A stretch of DNA of 64,000 nucleotides, taken from Symbiodinium natans. Lineage: Eukaryota > Sar > Dinophyceae > Suessiales > Symbiodiniaceae. The notes beneath the pieces are model-generated. The model worked only from the letters and a program-made list of their open reading frames with translations. It was not told the origin of the DNA and did no database searches. This document shows positions 62,078 through 64,000 of the stretch, one piece after another. The DNA lies in the NCBI GenBank assembly GCA_905221605.1, contig CAJNDS010001335.1, positions 262,001 through 326,000 on the forward strand, written 5' to 3'. Position numbers and translations under genes: made by a program. Numbering within the stretch: the stretch's first letter is position 1; every line of letters begins with the position of its first letter.

Positions 62078-64000
62078 TTTTTAAGGGTTATACCTACTAA
62101 GCAGGTGGAACTTACTACTCATCTGAAGATAACTTTGGTCTCAGGCAGGGCTTAGGGTTCAGGGCGTAGGGCGCTCCCGAAAAGCCTCCCCGAAAAATGA
62201 AACGATGAGCAACTTGTGCAAGGAGGAAGGTTGAATAGTTAATATTAGGGGTAGGGGAAAAATTTGGGTGTGATGAACTTGAAGTACTGACTGGAGCTCT
62301 GGCTCACTAGCAATTTCGTCGCCGAAGTCGCCCATCAATGCATTTCTCAGGAAGTGCGGAGCTATGAGATCCCTGCAACTGCGTGGTACTTGGGATTTGG
62401 GTCTTGGCAGTTCTGAGTTTACACCCCAAATGCCCAGGATCTTATAAAGCACAAAGGTCCTACCGTCCTACCCAAAACTGAACGGCGTAAAAACTGAACG
62501 GCTGAGAGTTTGGGCGAATTAAGGGAAGCCCAATGACAATCTGCGAACCCCCAAACCCTAAGCCCCAAACCCCAAACCCTAAACCCTAAACCGACGAGTT
62601 GGGTAGAAGGCGGCCCTACCTCCGCAAACGGCTCTGAAAGCGTCGCTTGCATCTCCTCCTGCGACATGATGCGATACCGGCGTCGGGTTTAGGGCTTCAG
62701 GTCGCAGAGGGGCGCGACCTGAAGCAAATCTCCACTTGTTGACGAGGCCCTATTGCACATGGCCCGTGTTGAAAGCAAATTACGCACCTGGCTGTGTGTC
62801 TAACAAGGTGCTTGAGTCCCATGCAGTGGTGTCATGCTCTTGCTTGATTGATCCCGCTTGACGTGCCGTGCATGTCTGTGCGGCAATGCATGTTACACAA
62901 GTTGTGCTGCGTGTTCACCCTCAAGCTTCCAAATTGGTCAGCCAACAGTTGCAGGTCGTTTCTGCTTGTCTATCTCAGAATTTTGCCCCTATCTGAGCCC
63001 ATCTGCTCTACCCCGAATGTCACTGATTCGGGACCCCGTTAAATGTCCAGGCCCGGGGCCCTGGCCCAGAGGCTCCGCTTTTGCCGGGCTGTCTGGGCTT
63101 AAAGCCGGGCCTTATGATTTTTCTGCCGGACCTTAGGATTTCAAAAGCCTGAACTCTAAGCCGTCAACCCCTCAACCCCTCAAGCCCTCAAGCCCTCAAG
63201 CCTAGGACATCCCTTAGAATAAACAAGCCCTCTAAACTCCTTAAACTCTTCAACCCTAAACCTCTGAACCCTAACAACCCCAAACCCTAAACCCTAAACC
63301 CTAAACCCTGAACAACCCTAAACCCTGAAGAACACTAAACCCTGAACAACCCTAAAGCCTAAACCCTAAACCCTACACCCTAAACCCTAAACCCAAATCA
63401 AGCTCCTTCTTCGCCGAGTCCGACCGGGCAGTCGGTGAGCTCTCCAGCACGGCGGGCGCCTGCGGCTGAGGGTTCTAGAGAGTTAGTTTAAGCTGAACCC
63501 TAAACACTCGTGGACTTTTTGGCTCTGTAGGTCTTTGGGAGTTTAGAGCCCTGAACCCTAAACCCTCAGGGCTTCAAGGCTTCATGGCTACTTAGGGTTT
63601 GGTTAGTTGAGAGTCATAGAACCTTTGAACCCTTAAGCCCTAAACCCTACTAGTTTGCCGGGCTTTAAGGGTGTGAAGTTCTAGGGGTGTTCTAGGGCTT
63701 GTAGATTTTCACAGGGTAGGGAGCCTTGCTTGTCAGTTCTAGTTTGGGTTTTGGGTTTTGGGTTTAGGGTTCAAGGTTTCGACTTTTGAATGTAGGTTTA
63801 AGGGTCTCACAAAGCCAAGCTTATTGCCTTAGAGTTATACCTTGAACTTGCTAGGGTCTCCTTGTGGGGCTTGCAACTTCAGTGTGTTGGGGCTTCAGCT
63901 TCTCTTGCTCCCAAACCCTAAGCCCCCCCCCCCCCCCCCCCCACACCCACCCCAAAACCCGAAGCCCCAAGCTTAAGACACCGTCCCTGAGAGCCCTAAT
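62078..64000. repeat. Right end: unique spacers and short ITS
   Basis: 62080-62560 and 62680-63140 are mostly unique, with short unrecognised frames (for example 62858-63136 + and 62452-62159 -). CCCTAAA-like units lie at 62565-62592 and 63275-63393, with CCCTCAAG units at 63165-63205. A C-run lies at 63927-63942. No gene called. Confidence 0.65.

Overview
The window looks like nuclear DNA of a dinoflagellate. Three things point there. (1) Plant/alga-type telomere repeat TTTAGGG, and its reverse CCCTAAA, is scattered over the whole 64 kb in short interstitial arrays of both orientations. (2) The only convincing genes, all on the + strand at about 7.9-23.1 kb, are split into short exons. Several of their introns start with GC instead of GT, and most acceptors read AG|G. 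(3) The conceptual proteins carry motifs I recognise from memory as belonging to large uncharacterised protein families of dinoflagellates (HGDDGRY, GDWKW, DEDFIG and a C-terminal RYLLRLR). No database search was run, so the organism call is an inference. Genus cannot be given.

Layout. 1-7.9 kb: interstitial telomeric repeats (ITS), G/C homopolymer tracts, a large TG minisatellite and short inverted-repeat elements; no gene seen. 7.9-13.5 kb: a fragmentary multi-exon gene model (gene A). One intron of it holds seven copies of a 48-bp unit embedded in TTTAGGG and alternating between two variants. 14.37-19.26 kb: gene B, about 13 exons, with a 45-bp (15-residue) Ala/Pro/Gln-rich tandem repeat and domain pieces typical of a dinoflagellate family. 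20.18-23.09 kb: gene C, at least 8 exons, the best supported gene in the window. B and C may be two genes or two halves of one; the families they resemble are, as far as I recall, often found joined.

23.1-64 kb: essentially gene-free. ITS blocks, usually 30-130 bp and changing strand every few hundred bases, alternate with unique-looking spacers of about 100-300 bp. Embedded in this are at least five families of about 100-150 bp elements with terminal inverted repeats (MITE-like), several with telomere-like ends. There is also an 841-bp element with identical 148-bp direct terminal repeats (TG...CA), a purine tract and a TATA-like box, which fits a miniature LTR retrotransposon (TRIM) inserted in telomere-like DNA. 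Other items are a GGCCCT minisatellite with duplicated flanking modules (31.8-33.2 kb), a 22-bp minisatellite (44.9-45.2 kb), variant telomere arrays (51.7-52.0 and 55.1-55.7 kb) and head-to-head telomere junctions, including a 36-bp perfect palindrome at 57.4 kb.

How the parts relate. The same ITS arrays, in both orientations, form much of the sequence of many introns in genes A-C. The repeat invaded or expanded in transcribed as well as untranscribed DNA. TTTAGGG also contains potential splice signals (G|GTTTAG and TTTAG|G). No tRNA, rRNA, CRISPR array or bacterial-type feature was seen.
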